Source: Pratylenchus scribneri (lineage: Eukaryota > Nematoda > Chromadorea > Rhabditida > Pratylenchidae). Taken from it: a stretch of DNA of 64,000 nt. Below the pieces are notes generated by a model that did no database searches, was not told the DNA's origin, and saw only the letters and a list, made by a program, of their open reading frames with translations. Where the stretch lies: positions 310,001 through 374,000 of the forward strand of contig JAQSEB010000111.1 of assembly GCA_030063045.1 (NCBI GenBank), written 5' to 3'. This document shows positions 45,313 to 57,358 of this stretch, one piece after another (the stretch's first letter is position 1; the number at the start of each line of letters is the position of its first letter). A program made the translations under genes and the position numbers.

Positions 45313-47468
45313 ATGGTGAATTTTGGTAGTGGTGACCGATTTATATTAATTTTTCTTTTCCTTTTTATTGGCTACAAAATATTGCCCCAAGTTTCATTCA
45401 TTATTTCTTCAGCCGCAATTATCAGTACATGGATTTAGTAAATTTTTCAATTCTTTAAAATATTTTAATGTTTTATTTTAGTTATGAATATGATTTGAAG
45501 AAATATTGGCACAAAAATGGAGTCCCAGGCCCAATTGACAATATTTTCTTTGGAAATGTTTTGAAAATTGCTTGGAATGGAGTGGCCGAATATGACAGAA
45601 AGAATATGGAAAAATATGGCAAATCTTTTGGGTTCATTCAATTCATTTAATTAAAATATTAAATTGTAATTTTGTAGTTCATTTGCATTCGATCGAAGGA
45701 ATTTTACCACAAAGGATTTGGAAATGTTTCGACGCATTTTCATCAAAGATTTTTCTCATTTTCAGAATCGTTTTGTATGTTAATAAATAATATTTCACAG
45801 TAATTTATTTTTTCAAAGGCATTTGTGGATAATGATAATGAGAATTTACAAAAAACAATATTCCGAAATGTAATTACTGCTGTGAAAAATGAGAAATGGA
45901 AAAGAATCCGAAATCGGGTGACACCGGCATTCACAAGTGGAAAATTGAAAAAAGTATGAAAATATAAATTAAATAACAAAATTATTATTTATTTTTTAAT
46001 TTTTAGTTACTTCCAACTTTGAATGAATGCACCAATGAATTATGTGAACATATGGAAACGGAATTTATTGCCAAAGGAAAGGAGATACCATTGAAAGAGT
46101 AATTTAAATATATATTAAAATAAATATTTTAATATAATAATTCAGTCTGTTTGGCCGATTGGTTTTGGAAGAAATTGCCCGCGGCGGATTCTCATTGAAT
46201 GTGAATATTTTCAAGGATGAGGAGGACATTTTCATTAAAAAAGTCAAAGAGGCATTCGGCACAAAATGGCGAATGTATTTCTTTCTTTTCCTTGGTAAGA
46301 AAAGAGTACATTTTTAAATTTATTCTTCCCCTTTATAGCATTTTGCCCTGCACTTTTGCATTTTTTGGAAAAATATTTTGGTTATGATTTATTCAAAAAT
46401 TCGGCAGAACCATTCTTTCGAGGATTACTCGAAGATTTATATGATCAAAGGAAGGCAGATCCAGAGGCAAAAGAAGTAACAGAAAATATGCATAAAATTA
46501 ATAAATTTGAATTAATAAAATGATTGCAGAAATATAGTGACATTTTTCAAATTTTATTGAATGCTGTGGATGAAAGTGAGAATCAAGAAGAAGGAAAGGC
46601 AGCAGAGCCAATTGATCAAATTGATGCGGAAATATTCCACAAAGAACTTTCAAATGTTCAAGGCAAACATTTGACCAAAATTGAAATGATTGCCCAAAGT
46701 TTTGTGCTTTTCATTGCTGGGTAAAAATATTATTTAAATATTAAAATATCTTATCATAGAAATGAAACGACTGGATCAACCCTCCATTTTGTCATTTATT
46801 TGATCAGTGTATTCCCTGAAATTCAAGAGAAAATTCGGGAGGAAGTGAATTCAATTGTTAGCGAAGATAGCCAAATTACATTTGAGCATCTTCGACAAAT
46901 GCATTATTTAAAGGCCACCGTCCAAGAAACAATTAGATTTTATCCAATTGCACCGGCGTTCGATTTTATAATGAAAAATAATTAAAAAAGGGATAATTTA
47001 GAATGAATCGAGAATGCAATGAGGATATTCTGATAAATGGAATCCAATTTCGTCGAGGTGATTTGGTCACAATGCCAATTTATGCCGTCCATCATAGTGA
47101 AGAATTTTACCCGGAACCGGAGAAATTTGATCCGGAAAGGTAATTAGCCCTTTAAATTATTTAATAAATTAATTTGTGCAGATTTATGCCAGAGCAAAAA
47201 GCCGAAAGAAATTCGATGACATTTGTGGGTTTTGGCCTAGGTCCACGGAATTGTATTGGAATGCGTTTTGCTGAATTTCAAATGCATGTGGCCGTTGCCA
47301 TTTTGGTCCGTCTTTTTCGTTTCTTCCCTGGCCCAAATACACCGGTCAAAATTTATAGAAAATTAATTTAATAAATCGAATATTTTACAGAAATTCCCAA
47401 TTAAAATACAAACCGCTGATATGTTACGCCCAACAAAACCATTGGTGGTTATGGCCGAGAAAATATAA
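45313..47468 (+). CDS. Cytochrome P450 monooxygenase, microsomal (550 aa)
   Basis: Twelve exons: 45313-45437, 45482-45631, 45678-45774, 45819-45953, 46007-46098, 46146-46294, 46339-46475, 46530-46720, 46760-46957, 47002-47139, 47182-47344 and 47391-47468. Every phase agrees. An N-terminal ER anchor (FILIFLFLFIGYKIL) precedes the GVPGP hinge. The I-helix has AGNETT, the K-helix ETIRFYP (ExxR), the PERF segment is FDPERFMPEQ, and the heme loop is FGLGPRNCIG with the Cys ligand. It should oxidise small hydrophobic molecules with NADPH. The sequence looks like the CYP3-clan families common in nematodes. Subfamily and substrate unknown. Exon 9 uses a GTTCGA donor. Confidence 0.9.
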
Positions 47469-47531
47469 AAAAAAAGAATTCAAATTTTCATTCTTTTGAA
47501 TGTTTGAAAAATTAATAAAATGATGAGAAAA

Positions 47532-49384
47532 TTAAATAAAATTTGTGGAGGAATAATTCAAATATTCCAATGCATTATTATTAAAATGATCCGTCAATTG
47601 TGTTTGCATTAGGGCCTGTTCCAACGTGGCAATTTGGACTCGCATCACAAAACAATCTTTGTCAATTTTGGTCAACGCTTGTTTGATTTTGAGGATTGGT
47701 GCTAAAAACATATTTAATAAATAAAGAAATTGAGCATTTCCAACCGCCGCTTGTATTTTGTGTTCCTTGTTCTTCGATTTGTTGTTTTATTTGGTCAATT
47801 TCCTCATTCAATGCATTTAATGTTTCCGTCCTACTATTCAATGTTCCACTGCTTTCCCTAAATGCAAAATTTAATTTAATTTTAATTAAATTATTTTTTA
47901 ATATTTAATTTTTTTATTTTATATTTGCGCAGGGTGCCCATTGTTTATTTTAATTTAACATATTTTCTTAATTTTTTAATATATATTATTATCGAAAATT
48001 TTATGAGTTTAATATTTAATTTTATCAAAAAATTTTTTCGCATATTTTTTATTAATTAATTTTAATTTTTATAATAATAAAAAATTTTAAAATTAAAATT
48101 TTACTTATATTGTTCACTGATTGCTGCCAATTCATTTTGTTTCCTCCTATAAAGTTGAAGCAATCCACCAAATTGATCCTAAAACGAATTCAAATTAAAA
48201 TATATTCCCCTTTTTGGGTACATTTAAATGTTGTTCCCTTGAGGCAATCCTCTCCATCGCCTTTTCCACTTCATCCGCATTTCTTGCCAAAAATGGTTTC
48301 ACTTCCCCAAATTGTTCCATCAATGCTGCCTCCAATTTGGCCATTTGTTCGGTGTGCATTCGCCAATCCTTTTGATTTGCTCGGACTGTGATTTTCAATT
48401 GTGGAATAATCCTTTTCAATTCTTCCTGCATTCTCTCAACATTTTCCACATTATTTCGCATTATTCCCTTTAAACAAATTTGATCAACATTTTTTGAGAT
48501 GAAAATCATCAACCTTCATTTCCGAATCGTTCAATCCCATTTCAAATTCCCCAATTCCTCCGACCATTTTCCCATCATCATCGTTTGCTTCTCCCACTAT
48601 TGGTTCATCCTCATCTTCTGCTAATTCTACTTCATCTTCAAACTAAATATATTAATTAAATATTAAAATATTTGATATTAATTTTAATTAATTGACTTGT
48701 TCCGCTGTTAATTCCGCTTGATCCACTTCATTCATTTCTTCATTATTGCCTTCTCCTGGTTCTTCTTCCGCTGGTTGAATTCTTTAAAAAAAATGCAAAT
48801 ATATTTTCATTTATGCCTTACACTCCAAATTTGAATCCATTTTGTTCCAATGCCATTTCAGTTAATTTTAAAAGGACAAAAATGCATTGTTGGCCAGACC
48901 CCGATTTCAGCTTATTTGGTGCAAAATTCACATCAATTCCCTAAAAATTCGAAAATTAATTTTCTTCTTTTTTGTTTTTGATTGCCATACTTTTCCTTTA
49001 AGTGCATCTAAAATTTGTGCAATTATTGCATTTGGGTCATCGAATTCATGGGGCATTTCCATTTGGCCAATTTGGGCATTTCGAATTAACCAGGCACAAA
49101 GGCTGGTGAACAAATGGAATTGTTCGCCAACATTCGTGGATTGCACAAAATAATGGCTGAAAAATTGATTTTAAAAATGTATTTATTTATTTTATTAACC
49201 GTGGCACTGTTTTGAGGCTGTCATCCAGGCTAACAAAATGTTTTTCATAATTTAACAATTTCAATCGCTCAATGACCATCTCATTTTGATTGAATATTTC
49301 GTAGAGTCGACCGGGTCCAGGATCATCATTTTCTCGAATTTGTTCATCAGCATCAGAGGTGGATGCGGCAAATGTTCCTTCCAT
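47532..49384 (-). CDS. che-13: Intraflagellar transport protein 57 (IFT-B subunit, 428 aa)
   Basis: Nine exons: 49384-49200, 49156-48991, 48940-48822, 48781-48697, 48642-48514, 48467-48222, 48178-48105, 47857-47745 and 47701-47532. All are in phase. It is an IFT-B complex subunit needed to build sensory cilia. The N-terminal calponin-homology-like half shows MVIERLKLLNYEKHFV, HYFVQSTNVGEQFHLF, AWLIRNAQ and FDDPNAIIAQIL. A middle acidic linker leads to IIPQLKITVRANQKDWRMHT and a coiled coil ending SGGAPILKIKQALTKI. Length and block order match vertebrate IFT57 (429 aa) closely. The symbol is that of the C. elegans orthologue, and naming is by recognised similarity. Confidence 0.93.
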
Positions 49385-49856
49385 TTATTTTAAGCATAGT
49401 GTTAAAAGGAGGGAAAGGATGGATGCCCAAAAAATTGGAAATTACCATGGCAACCAAATAGGTAAGCACAAATTGACGCAAAAGAGTCAAAATTGTGGAT
49501 AAATTAATTATATAAAATATTTGAACAAATGTTGAAATGGAATATTTCATTGATAGATAGTTCAATCTTGAAAGGAATATTTGCTGTACAAATATGAGGA
49601 TTTTAGTGAATAAATTATTTAAACAGAAAGGAAAGGGAACAAAAATGGCTGTTGGGATAGGAAATTAACAAAAAAAAGTGAACCAATTGGTGGCATATAA
49701 AAATGTTTGTGACATTTTTCGTACAATATTGAAATATTTGAAAAATTGTCTGGATGGCATTTGAACAAATTGATTTGGGGCCATATAAAAATGGACTGAA
49801 TCCAATTCAAATTCATCAATTACATTCTTATATCCAATCCAATCCTATTCTCGACA
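49385..49856. other. Bidirectional promoter region between IFT57 and pectate lyase
   Basis: 472 bases between divergent starts. A TATA-like site for the pectate lyase lies at 49784-49790. A second TATAAAA (about 49696-49702) lies further upstream. Confidence 0.5.
49784..49790 (+). promoter_or_regulatory. TATA box of the pectate lyase gene
   Basis: TATAAAA, 67 bases before the ATG at 49857. Confidence 0.5.
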
Positions 49857-50712
49857 ATGGCATTCACACAAATGCTGTTCCTTATAATCGGCTCCCTCTC
49901 TTTGATTGAACTCTCTTTGGCCCAATTTAGCGCTTGGCCCAAAGCAGCTGGATCGGAACCACCTGTAACCAAAACGATAGAATTAAAAGGGGTTGCCAAA
50001 AACATGAACTATCGACGTTTTACGGCTGCCAGTTCGCTTGGAAAAGGGGACCAAGTTGAAAAGCAAAAGCCAATTTTCAAATTGTCAAATGGGGCAAAAT
50101 TGAGCAATGTTATTATTGGGGCACCGGGAGCCGATGGAATTCATTGCTATGGCTCATGCACTTTGGAAAATGTTTGGTCAGTCAAAAATTGATTAAAAAT
50201 GTACAAAATATCAATTTTTAGGTGGGAAGATGTTGGCGAGGATGCGGCAACATTCCGTAGCACCGATGGATGTACGCCAGCCAATTTTCAGGTGATTGGT
50301 GGCGGCGCCAGATCAGCTAAAGACAAAGTTTTTATGATAAATGGAGGCGGCACACTGACTATTAAAAATTTTCAAGTCAGTTTTGGGTCAATTATCAATT
50401 GAATTGTCCATAATCTAGGTTAGCAATTATGGCAAATTGGTTCGTTCTTGCGGCGAATGTGACAAACAATGTCAGCGAAATATAGTGGTTGATACGATCA
50501 AATCCAGTGGCCAAACTTCTACATTGGTTGGCATCAATGAAAACTACGGGGACAAAGCAACCATCAGAAATGTACAAGGACTCCCATCCGGTGCTAATGT
50601 TTGTACTGAATTCACCGGAGTTACCAGTGGAAAATCAAAAGAACTGCGCAACTATAAAGTCGGAGAGACGGGCGATGGGAAAAATTGCATCATTTCAAAC
50701 AAAAGTGGCTAA
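49857..50712 (+). CDS. Secreted pectate lyase, polysaccharide lyase family 3 (255 aa)
   Basis: Three exons, 49857-50176, 50222-50375 and 50419-50712, are in phase. A signal peptide ([17 protein letters not shown]) directs secretion. The enzyme cleaves polygalacturonate in plant cell walls by beta-elimination with calcium. PL3 blocks are visible: [70 protein letters not shown] and [16 protein letters not shown]. The acidic WEDVGEDA and the following Lys/Arg region are the expected active-site area. In animals PL3 occurs in plant-parasitic nematodes and is regarded as acquired from microbes. The gene now has nematode introns and a TATA box. Length fits nematode members. Confidence 0.93.
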
Positions 50713-50838
50713 TTTCGATCAATGATTGCTGATCCATGATGCGAAGATATTTATAATAGAAATTGTAGTTTAAGGATTTAAATACACAGTAGAAATAGTA
50801 GTTTTTATAATAATAGAATGTTAAATAAATAATAAATT

Positions 50839-51006
50839 TTATTTTTTAATTATTGCCGGTAATTTAAATTCATTTTTCTTATTTATTTTCCCACTTTTCT
50901 TTCCATTTTTTGTCGCTTCTTTTATCCATTCATCCACTTCCGGCATATTTGACAATTCCTTTCCAACTTTTTTCGGCACTTTAGTCATTTTTGTTGAAAG
51001 TACCAT
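50839..51006 (-). CDS. Short basic ORF downstream of the nuclear-like gene
   Basis: MVLSTKMTKVPKKVGKELS... to TAA, about 55 residues, Lys-rich, with codon use like local exons. It begins about 30 bases after the stop of the 51035-51728 gene on the same strand. There is no AG between them for splicing. It may be a second cistron, a misread 3' exon or a chance frame. Confidence 0.3.
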   Translation of the reverse strand: MVLSTKMTKVPKKVGKELSNMPEVDEWIKEATKNGKKSGKINKKNEFKLPAIIKK

Positions 51007-51034
51007 ATGAATCGGAAAAATCAAATAATTAATT

Positions 51035-51728
51035 TTAATTATTTTTTAATGAATTTGCCTCCGGCCAAAGATGCATTTCCACAATTCTTCGCCCAATAAT
51101 TTGCCTCATTTGTTTCCTTTCCTCCAATTCCGGATTTTCCCCAATCGATTTCCCATGAACACTTAAATTTGGAAATTTTTCATTCCAATCGCGCAATTCT
51201 TCCTTTAATTCTTCTAAAAATGTAATTTTTAAAATAAAATTATTTAATAATTTTACGTGGCATTTCCATTTGAAGCAATTCCTCCAATGGAATTCTTTCA
51301 TCCAACATTTTATGAATATAAATTCGTCCTTCTTTCGGCTTCTCAAATTGGAATGTCGATGAGAATTTTGGTATCTCTAAATTAAATTTAATTTTTTAAT
51401 TTTTATTTCTTTTTACCTCTTTTTGGAGTGGAAATTTCTGGCGAATCGAAATCATTTTCCTCTTCTTCCGAATTAGTCGAATTCAATTTTTTATTTAATT
51501 TATCTGTAATAGCTTTTCCTCCTTTTATCTTTTTTCTCGTTTTCACTTTTTTCTTAGGATTCTTCTGTTCCTTTTCCATCATAATTTTTGATGAGGCCGT
51601 TTCAACTTAAATTTTTAATGAAATATTTTTATCGAAAATTCGTTGAACCTATTCACACTTGTTTTACCTTCATTTGATTCTGTTTCCCTGAATAAATCCT
51701 CTGCCAGCCATGCATCCCAATGTTCCAT
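51035..51728 (-). CDS. Charged, probably nuclear protein of unknown family (182 aa)
   Basis: Four exons, 51728-51668, 51605-51417, 51376-51257 and 51213-51035, are in phase. It starts MEHWDAWLAEDLF. Residues 30-60 are very basic (KKKVKTRKKIKGGK), then an acidic SEEEENDFDSPE, then a conserved-looking domain: EGRIYIHKMLDERIPLEELL, ELKEELRDWNEKFPNLSVHG and KQMRQIIGRRIVEMHLWPEA. The basic run could be a nuclear localisation signal. No signal peptide. I cannot name the family. Confidence 0.55.
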
Positions 51729-52911
51729 TTAAATTTATAAATGAATTTTCAACAAAAAAAAAATGGAGTTTTAAATTTTTTGGAATAATTTGGTTGCCAT
51801 GGTAATTTGATATATATTTTTAATCGATTTTACAATAAAATATTTAACGGAAGTAAATATGCTTGTACTTTATTTCATTTAATAATTCTTTAAAAATGAT
51901 AAAAATATAATATGCAGCAATTAAAATTTAATCAAATTTTCATATTAAATATTAAAAGGTAATAAAAAATGCTTTAATAAATTTGTACAAGAAATTGGAA
52001 AAAAGTAAAAAATAAACCATGCAAAATAAAAAAATAATATAAATATTAACAAATGAATATAATATACAATTTATGATGATTTCAGACTATGATTAGTTTT
52101 ATTAAATTTTTATATCTTTTTTTTAAATGATTTTCTTCCATCCTTTGGCCTTTCAAATTGAATGAAAATTGAAAATTAAAAATTCTGAAAGGTTAAAATG
52201 AAAATAATTTGTTGTCAAGCTAAAGTAAATTCGCAAACATTGAATTCAATGTACGAAACAATTGGTTCAATTTTATTATTTCTTTTTAAAATAGGTTTTA
52301 CGTCAATGGAAAATTATGCACATTGCACAATATTTCAATAGAGAATGAAATTCAAAAGACCAATTCTAATGGATTTTGATTGAATTTCATTTTAGAGCAC
52401 TCAATACATTTAAAATATTTTTGATAGAATATATTCAATTGCATTTTTTTATGAGATATTTTTATTCAATAATATATTGCATGACCAGTTTCCATTCATT
52501 TCCCAAATTTTGCTTGCGTAAATTGTCGATCTGGGCAACAAAAATAAACGAACATAGAGAAGCACCCTTGATAAAATATAAAAAACAATAAACCAGAATT
52601 GGGAGAATCATCAAAAATTGTGCGCAACAATAATTTGTGAGCCGAATGAATGAGCAGAAAATGATGGATAGACTTGTAACAGCAGCTGATTTCGATCGAT
52701 CCAAATAGAGGAGAGGAGACCAATCGACAAAAATTGTTATTCATTTGAACCAAAAACATTTTAATTCCACTGATTAAATAGAAATGATTTTCGAGACCAC
52801 AAAAATACCTTAATAAATTTAATAAAAATAAATTTTAATATAAAATATATATCTGAGTCAAAAATATTTATATATTGAAATTAAGATTTTTAGATAATTT
52901 CTAATTTCGAA
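51729..52911. other. Gene-free region of about 1.2 kb
   Basis: AT-rich spacer. Both-strand frames near 52370-52760 show no splice context. Nothing called. Confidence 0.45.
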
Positions 52912-53889
52912 ATGAAAAGTATTGCAATTCTTTTATTAATTATTTGCAATTTTGTGCCTTCAATATATTCGGATGCCGATTCGGATATTAGTGTTTGTGG
53001 ACAATGTGAATTTTATATTCATTTTAATATCAATTATTTTAAATTAATTCAGCTCGCGACAAAGGGACCAGCGATTGTGGATCGCAAAGTGGGAAAAGAT
53101 TTTATTTCGATACGGTCACAAAAAGATGCCAGCCATTTATTTTTGATGGTTACAAAAGGGTAGAATAAATTGAAATGATTTATTCAAGGTTGTGGAGGAA
53201 ATGGGAACAATTTTGAATCATTGGCCGATTGCAAAACAAAATGTGGCAGTTTTGTTCCTGCTGAAAAGCCCGAACATGGAGGACACGCAATGGTGTTGCC
53301 AGTCCGTCAGTTAATTTAAATATTTATTCCCACTCCTACTTATATTAATTGTCTAAAAATGCTCTTGGAATAAAAATAAGATGCCTATTTTTGATTTATG
53401 AAAATTAAATATAATTTAATTAATATTTTAATTTGATTTAATATTTCATTAATTCAGCAAAATGTGAGGGAAATGTTCGGGCTGGGGTCGATCCCGAGGC
53501 TCGTGTTCTGAACTGCCCCGGTGATCAATGCCCTCAAGGCTATGCCTGTAATGAGGGGAAATGCTGTCCTACTTCAAAGGGTTAACATAATTATTTATAT
53601 TAATATTTTAAAATTTAAATTTAGACATTGTTTGCAATGTGGAATATGACACTGGACGGTATGCATTCCAAGGATCGCATACTCCCGTAAATATGGACAT
53701 TTTAGTATTCACAATTGAATTAATTTTTCAGCGTTTTTTCTACAAAAAGGAAGTGAATAATTGTTTGCTTTTCACCTATTATGGAGCATTGGGCAATGCA
53801 AATAATTTCGAGTAATTCTCTCAAAAATAATTATAATAAAATTCTTTATCAGGACTTATAATGATTGCATCAAATATTGCAAAAAGTGA
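52912..53889 (+). CDS. Secreted tandem Kunitz-type protein (202 aa)
   Basis: Seven exons: 52912-53005, 53053-53148, 53189-53305, 53458-53580, 53625-53686, 53732-53811 and 53853-53889. All are in phase. A signal peptide (IAILLLIICNFVPSIYS) precedes Kunitz domain 1 (GTSDCGSQSGKRFYFDT, CQPFIFDGCGGNGNNFESL, CKTKCG), a Cys-rich spacer (LNCPGDQCPQGYACNEGKCC) and Kunitz-like domain 2 (VCNVEYDTGRYAFQ, RFFYKKEVNNCLLFTYYGAL, CIKYC). Kunitz domains usually inhibit serine proteases. Domain 2 has ALGN where the family has GC-x-GN, so it lacks a disulfide cysteine. P1-site function cannot be judged. Intron 2 must use a GTTACA donor to restore the GCGGN motif. Confidence 0.8.
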
Positions 53890-54626
53890 ACAAGAAATTT
53901 GGAAAGGAAGAAGAACTAGTCAATGAAAGAGATGAATTCATTCAATTAATATTGGTCCAATTCATTAAATAAAAATAATTAGTGAAAGTGAATATTTTGA
54001 AATAATCAAAATAATTAAATACTAAATAATACAATTCCGTAATTTTACGGTATTATTGCTATTGGGAGGATGGAAGGGATCGTGGAAAATGGAAAACAAC
54101 AGAATCTATCAATCAAATGTCCCTCAAGGGAATCAATCCAATTAAAATAGTATTATAATTTTTGTTGCTTCCAAGTTCCAACCAATATATTTAAATTCTT
54201 ATCCCGGTCTCGGCTCCGCCGCCTTAATCACTAATCCTAGCCACTCCATCATAAACTTAATCCTAATTTTATACTTTATTCAACAATTTATCATTTATTC
54301 AAGGGTTAGGGTTAGGAGTAGGGCTGCGGAGCCGGGTTAGGAATCTAAAAAATTCTATCTAATATATCGCTTGGACAATTTGATTGACAGATTCTGTCGA
54401 CTCCCAACTTCCAGCCTCCTAACTGCAATAGTACCGATTCTACCATTATAAAAGATTTACTGAATTAAATAGTTTTAACATCAACAAAATTGTTTTTTAG
54501 AATATAATTTTCCATTAATAGAATTGGTATTTTTCCATTGGACTCATTCATAACCTCATTCAATTTGGCATTGGAACGCAGAAGAAACAAAATTGTTTAT
54601 TTTTATTGTGCATTGTCCTCCATCTT
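53890..54626. other. Intergenic region containing an inverted-repeat element
   Basis: 3' flanks of the Kunitz gene and the M13 pseudogene enclose the element at 54047-54450. Confidence 0.5.
54047..54450. mobile_element. Nested inverted-repeat element, about 400 bp
   Basis: Outer arms: CGGTATTATTGC..GGGAGG.TGGAAG and ACAGAATCTATCAATCAAAT at the left match the reverse complement of 54371-54450 (ATTTGATTGACAGATTCTGT ... GCAATAGTACCG). Inner arms: CCCGGTCTCGGCTCCGCCGC against GGCTGCGGAGCCGGGTTAGG. The inner right arm follows GGGTTAGGGTTAGG. No coding capacity. Confidence 0.7.
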
Positions 54627-57358
54627 TTAATAGAATTGGCATTTTTCCTTTGGATTCATTGCCTCATTTGATTTGCATTTGAATGCGGAAGAAAATTCCG
54701 GGAAATTTTTGAGTCGAATGTTGACACGCATTCGTGCCACTGAATGAATATCAAATCCTTCAGGAAATTGATTCCTCTCTGGGTCATCCCTGTCCGTAAA
54801 GCACCAAGGCTGAATTTAATTATTCCAAATATAATTTGAATTTTTAATTAAACTCACAAAAGCGGATGCAATGAAAAATGTTTGTTCAGGAGAATATTTA
54901 TAAGCTAATGTGGTTTTGGGCGAAGTTCCATTACTTTTCTTCAATTCTTGCTGGAAAAGTTTCCATCCATTGAAGGCGCCCACTATTCCAACATTATCGG
55001 CCATATCCTCACTGACTGTGTCCGCGTGTGTTAAATTTGGATAAAGCTTAAAAATTAATTTAAATATTAATTTATTTTATTTTGTAATTTTAATTATATT
55101 AAAATAATTAATAATATTCACTTTTTTGAATTCCTTCTCATATTGTTCCCGCAAGCATTTTGTCCTCATTTCATATTCTTTTATGTATTTTGAATCCCAA
55201 AATTTTGCACCAAATCCACCCTCCATCAAATCTATATCTGAATTGCCTATTTGGAGGGCATGTGTCTGTTCATGTCCCAACACAGAACCAAAATAGCCAA
55301 AATTGTATTCAATTGGAAATTTGGGATGAAAAACTGGTAACATTTTGTTGACATTGCCAATGGATATTTGCTTTCGAAATGCATAATATACGCCCAAATC
55401 CGTATAAGCAAGTTCCCTTTGCGGATAATTCCTTTTGATTTCTCTCCTCACTTTAACTAACATTTCCAGCCAATTCATCTCCGCATTAAGATTAAAATTT
55501 TGGAAGATTCTAAAAATGAAATAATAAAATAAAACAAATTTAAAAAACCCTTTTTAATATTTTTGAAATTATTTTTTGTATAATTATTCAGACTAAAATT
55601 TATTCCAAAAAATATTATTAATTCGCTTTTTACAAAGGGTTTATGCACCTATAATTTAAAGTATTGTAATTTTAGTATTTTATTTTAATTTAATATTTTA
55701 TAATTAATTTTAAATTCAAAATCGGGCATTAATTATTGAAAAATGATATTTAACTCACCCATTATTGTTTGCTCCAACGCATCCAATCCAATTGTTGTGT
55801 ATATTTTTTCCAATTTTTCCAGTGAATATTTTCTATGTTCTTGATCATGCCATTTACTTTCATTCACAATTTTTTCAATGCCCTTTCTTGAATATTTGTA
55901 AATTTCCATTTCGCTAGTTTGATTGTTGTTGCCCTCAATTCCCATTTTTGTGAATAATAAACGACTCAATGAACGAGGAAAATAACTGAATATGAATTTT
56001 CGAATGCAAAGCAGTGGAGAAAATTCGTCCTCATTGAATATTCTCAAACTGTTTATTAAACTCCAAATAAGGTATTCGGACATTGCGGCTTTGTCAATTT
56101 CACTTTAATTAAAATAAAATAAATTTATTTTTTAAATTAAATATTTCACCTTTTCGATTCACCGTAATTTTGCATAATTTTCATAAATTTTTTGAATGAA
56201 TCCCAATAATAAATTTTCACCACACTTTTTCCGTCCACTTTTGCATTTGGGTATAAATTTTTGAATAAATTAGTCCAATTGAATTTTCCATTTTGGCCAA
56301 ATTCATTTTGGAATTCGCTTAAATTTAATTTCATTGCTTCAATTGTATTATTATCATCTAAAAATTAATGGGTAAATATATTTTTCAATATTTTTATACC
56401 ATTCATTTTCCCAAGAATATTGGCAATTTCCAATAATTTTTGCTGCACTTTTTCTGAATCCACTCTCGGATTTCTTATTCTTTCCGCAAATTTGAAATCC
56501 TTGAGCCAATCTTGATAACTTTGAAGAAATTCCCCATCAAAATTCATATAAATTAATTCAATTTTGAATTCATTCCCTTGCATTAATTTTCCATCCGGTC
56601 CAATTTCTTTTGTGGCCATTCTTTCCAACGAAAAGAATGGATTAAATGGATGAGTCCGTTGAACCCATTTATCATTGAATTCATGGAATGGAAGAGGCGT
56701 AGAATCTGGAATAAAATTTAAAAATAAAATGGGAATATTTTTGAACCATTTTCATTGAATTGACTCAATCCAAATTGGCTGATCAATGTGTTGGCAAATT
56801 CGTCCTCTTCGAATGCATGTGAATTGCATTTATTGAAAAATGTCAACAAATTTGAGGAAATATTCACCGGTAATTCCTTTGACAATTAATTCTGCATTGG
56901 TTAAATAATCTTCAAAATTAATTAAATAATTAGGTAAATATGAAAATTACCAAGCCAAAATTTTTCAATTTGTTCCACAATTAATACATTATGGATGAAT
57001 GGGTCTCGACCCAAAGTGTCCACTGATGTATCATTATTTTTCATTTCTTTCGCTTTGTCCACTTTGTTTTTTAACTCCTCGACAAACAAATTCGTAAAAA
57101 TCATTGCAAGGATTCAAATTTGTTTGTTCCGCAAATTTTAGTGAATCCATTAATGCTGGATAATTTATTTTGCCACCTTTAATATTGGAATAGAATTAAT
57201 TAAATAATTAATTGAACGCCTTTGTCGATGCTGAATCCATTGAATTCAACGCCATAATCCGCATATTTATTCAGAATATCATCATTCACAAATTCGACTG
57301 CCGCATTTGTGTTCACGATTAAAAATAATAAAATTGTAAAATGGAAAGACATTTTCAT
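54627..57358 (-). pseudogene. Decayed M13 (neprilysin-like) peptidase, copy 1
   Basis: This is the tandem paralogue of 58429-61176, with the same nine-exon layout and a signal peptide (MSFHFTILLFLIVNTNA). Zinc site GHEQTHALQ, glutamate ligand region SEDMADNVGI and C-terminal FKCKSNEAMNPKEKCQFY are all still encoded. Two lesions break the frame relative to copy 2: a run of six T at 57067-57072 (five in copy 2), just after the CNDFYEFVC motif, and a four-base AATT insertion near 56885, which leads to an early stop. The first could be a consensus error. The second is unlikely to be. Exon 1 uses a GC donor (57219-57218). A working protein would need both repaired, so I class it as a pseudogene. 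Confidence 0.75.

Noticed and set aside
52376..52759. Overlapping frames of 70-87 codons on both strands
   Set aside because: No splice context, no motifs, and they overlap each other in antisense.
54300..54340. Interstitial telomere (GGGTTAGGGTTAGG)
   Set aside because: Only two or three units, embedded in an inverted-repeat element, and not an array.
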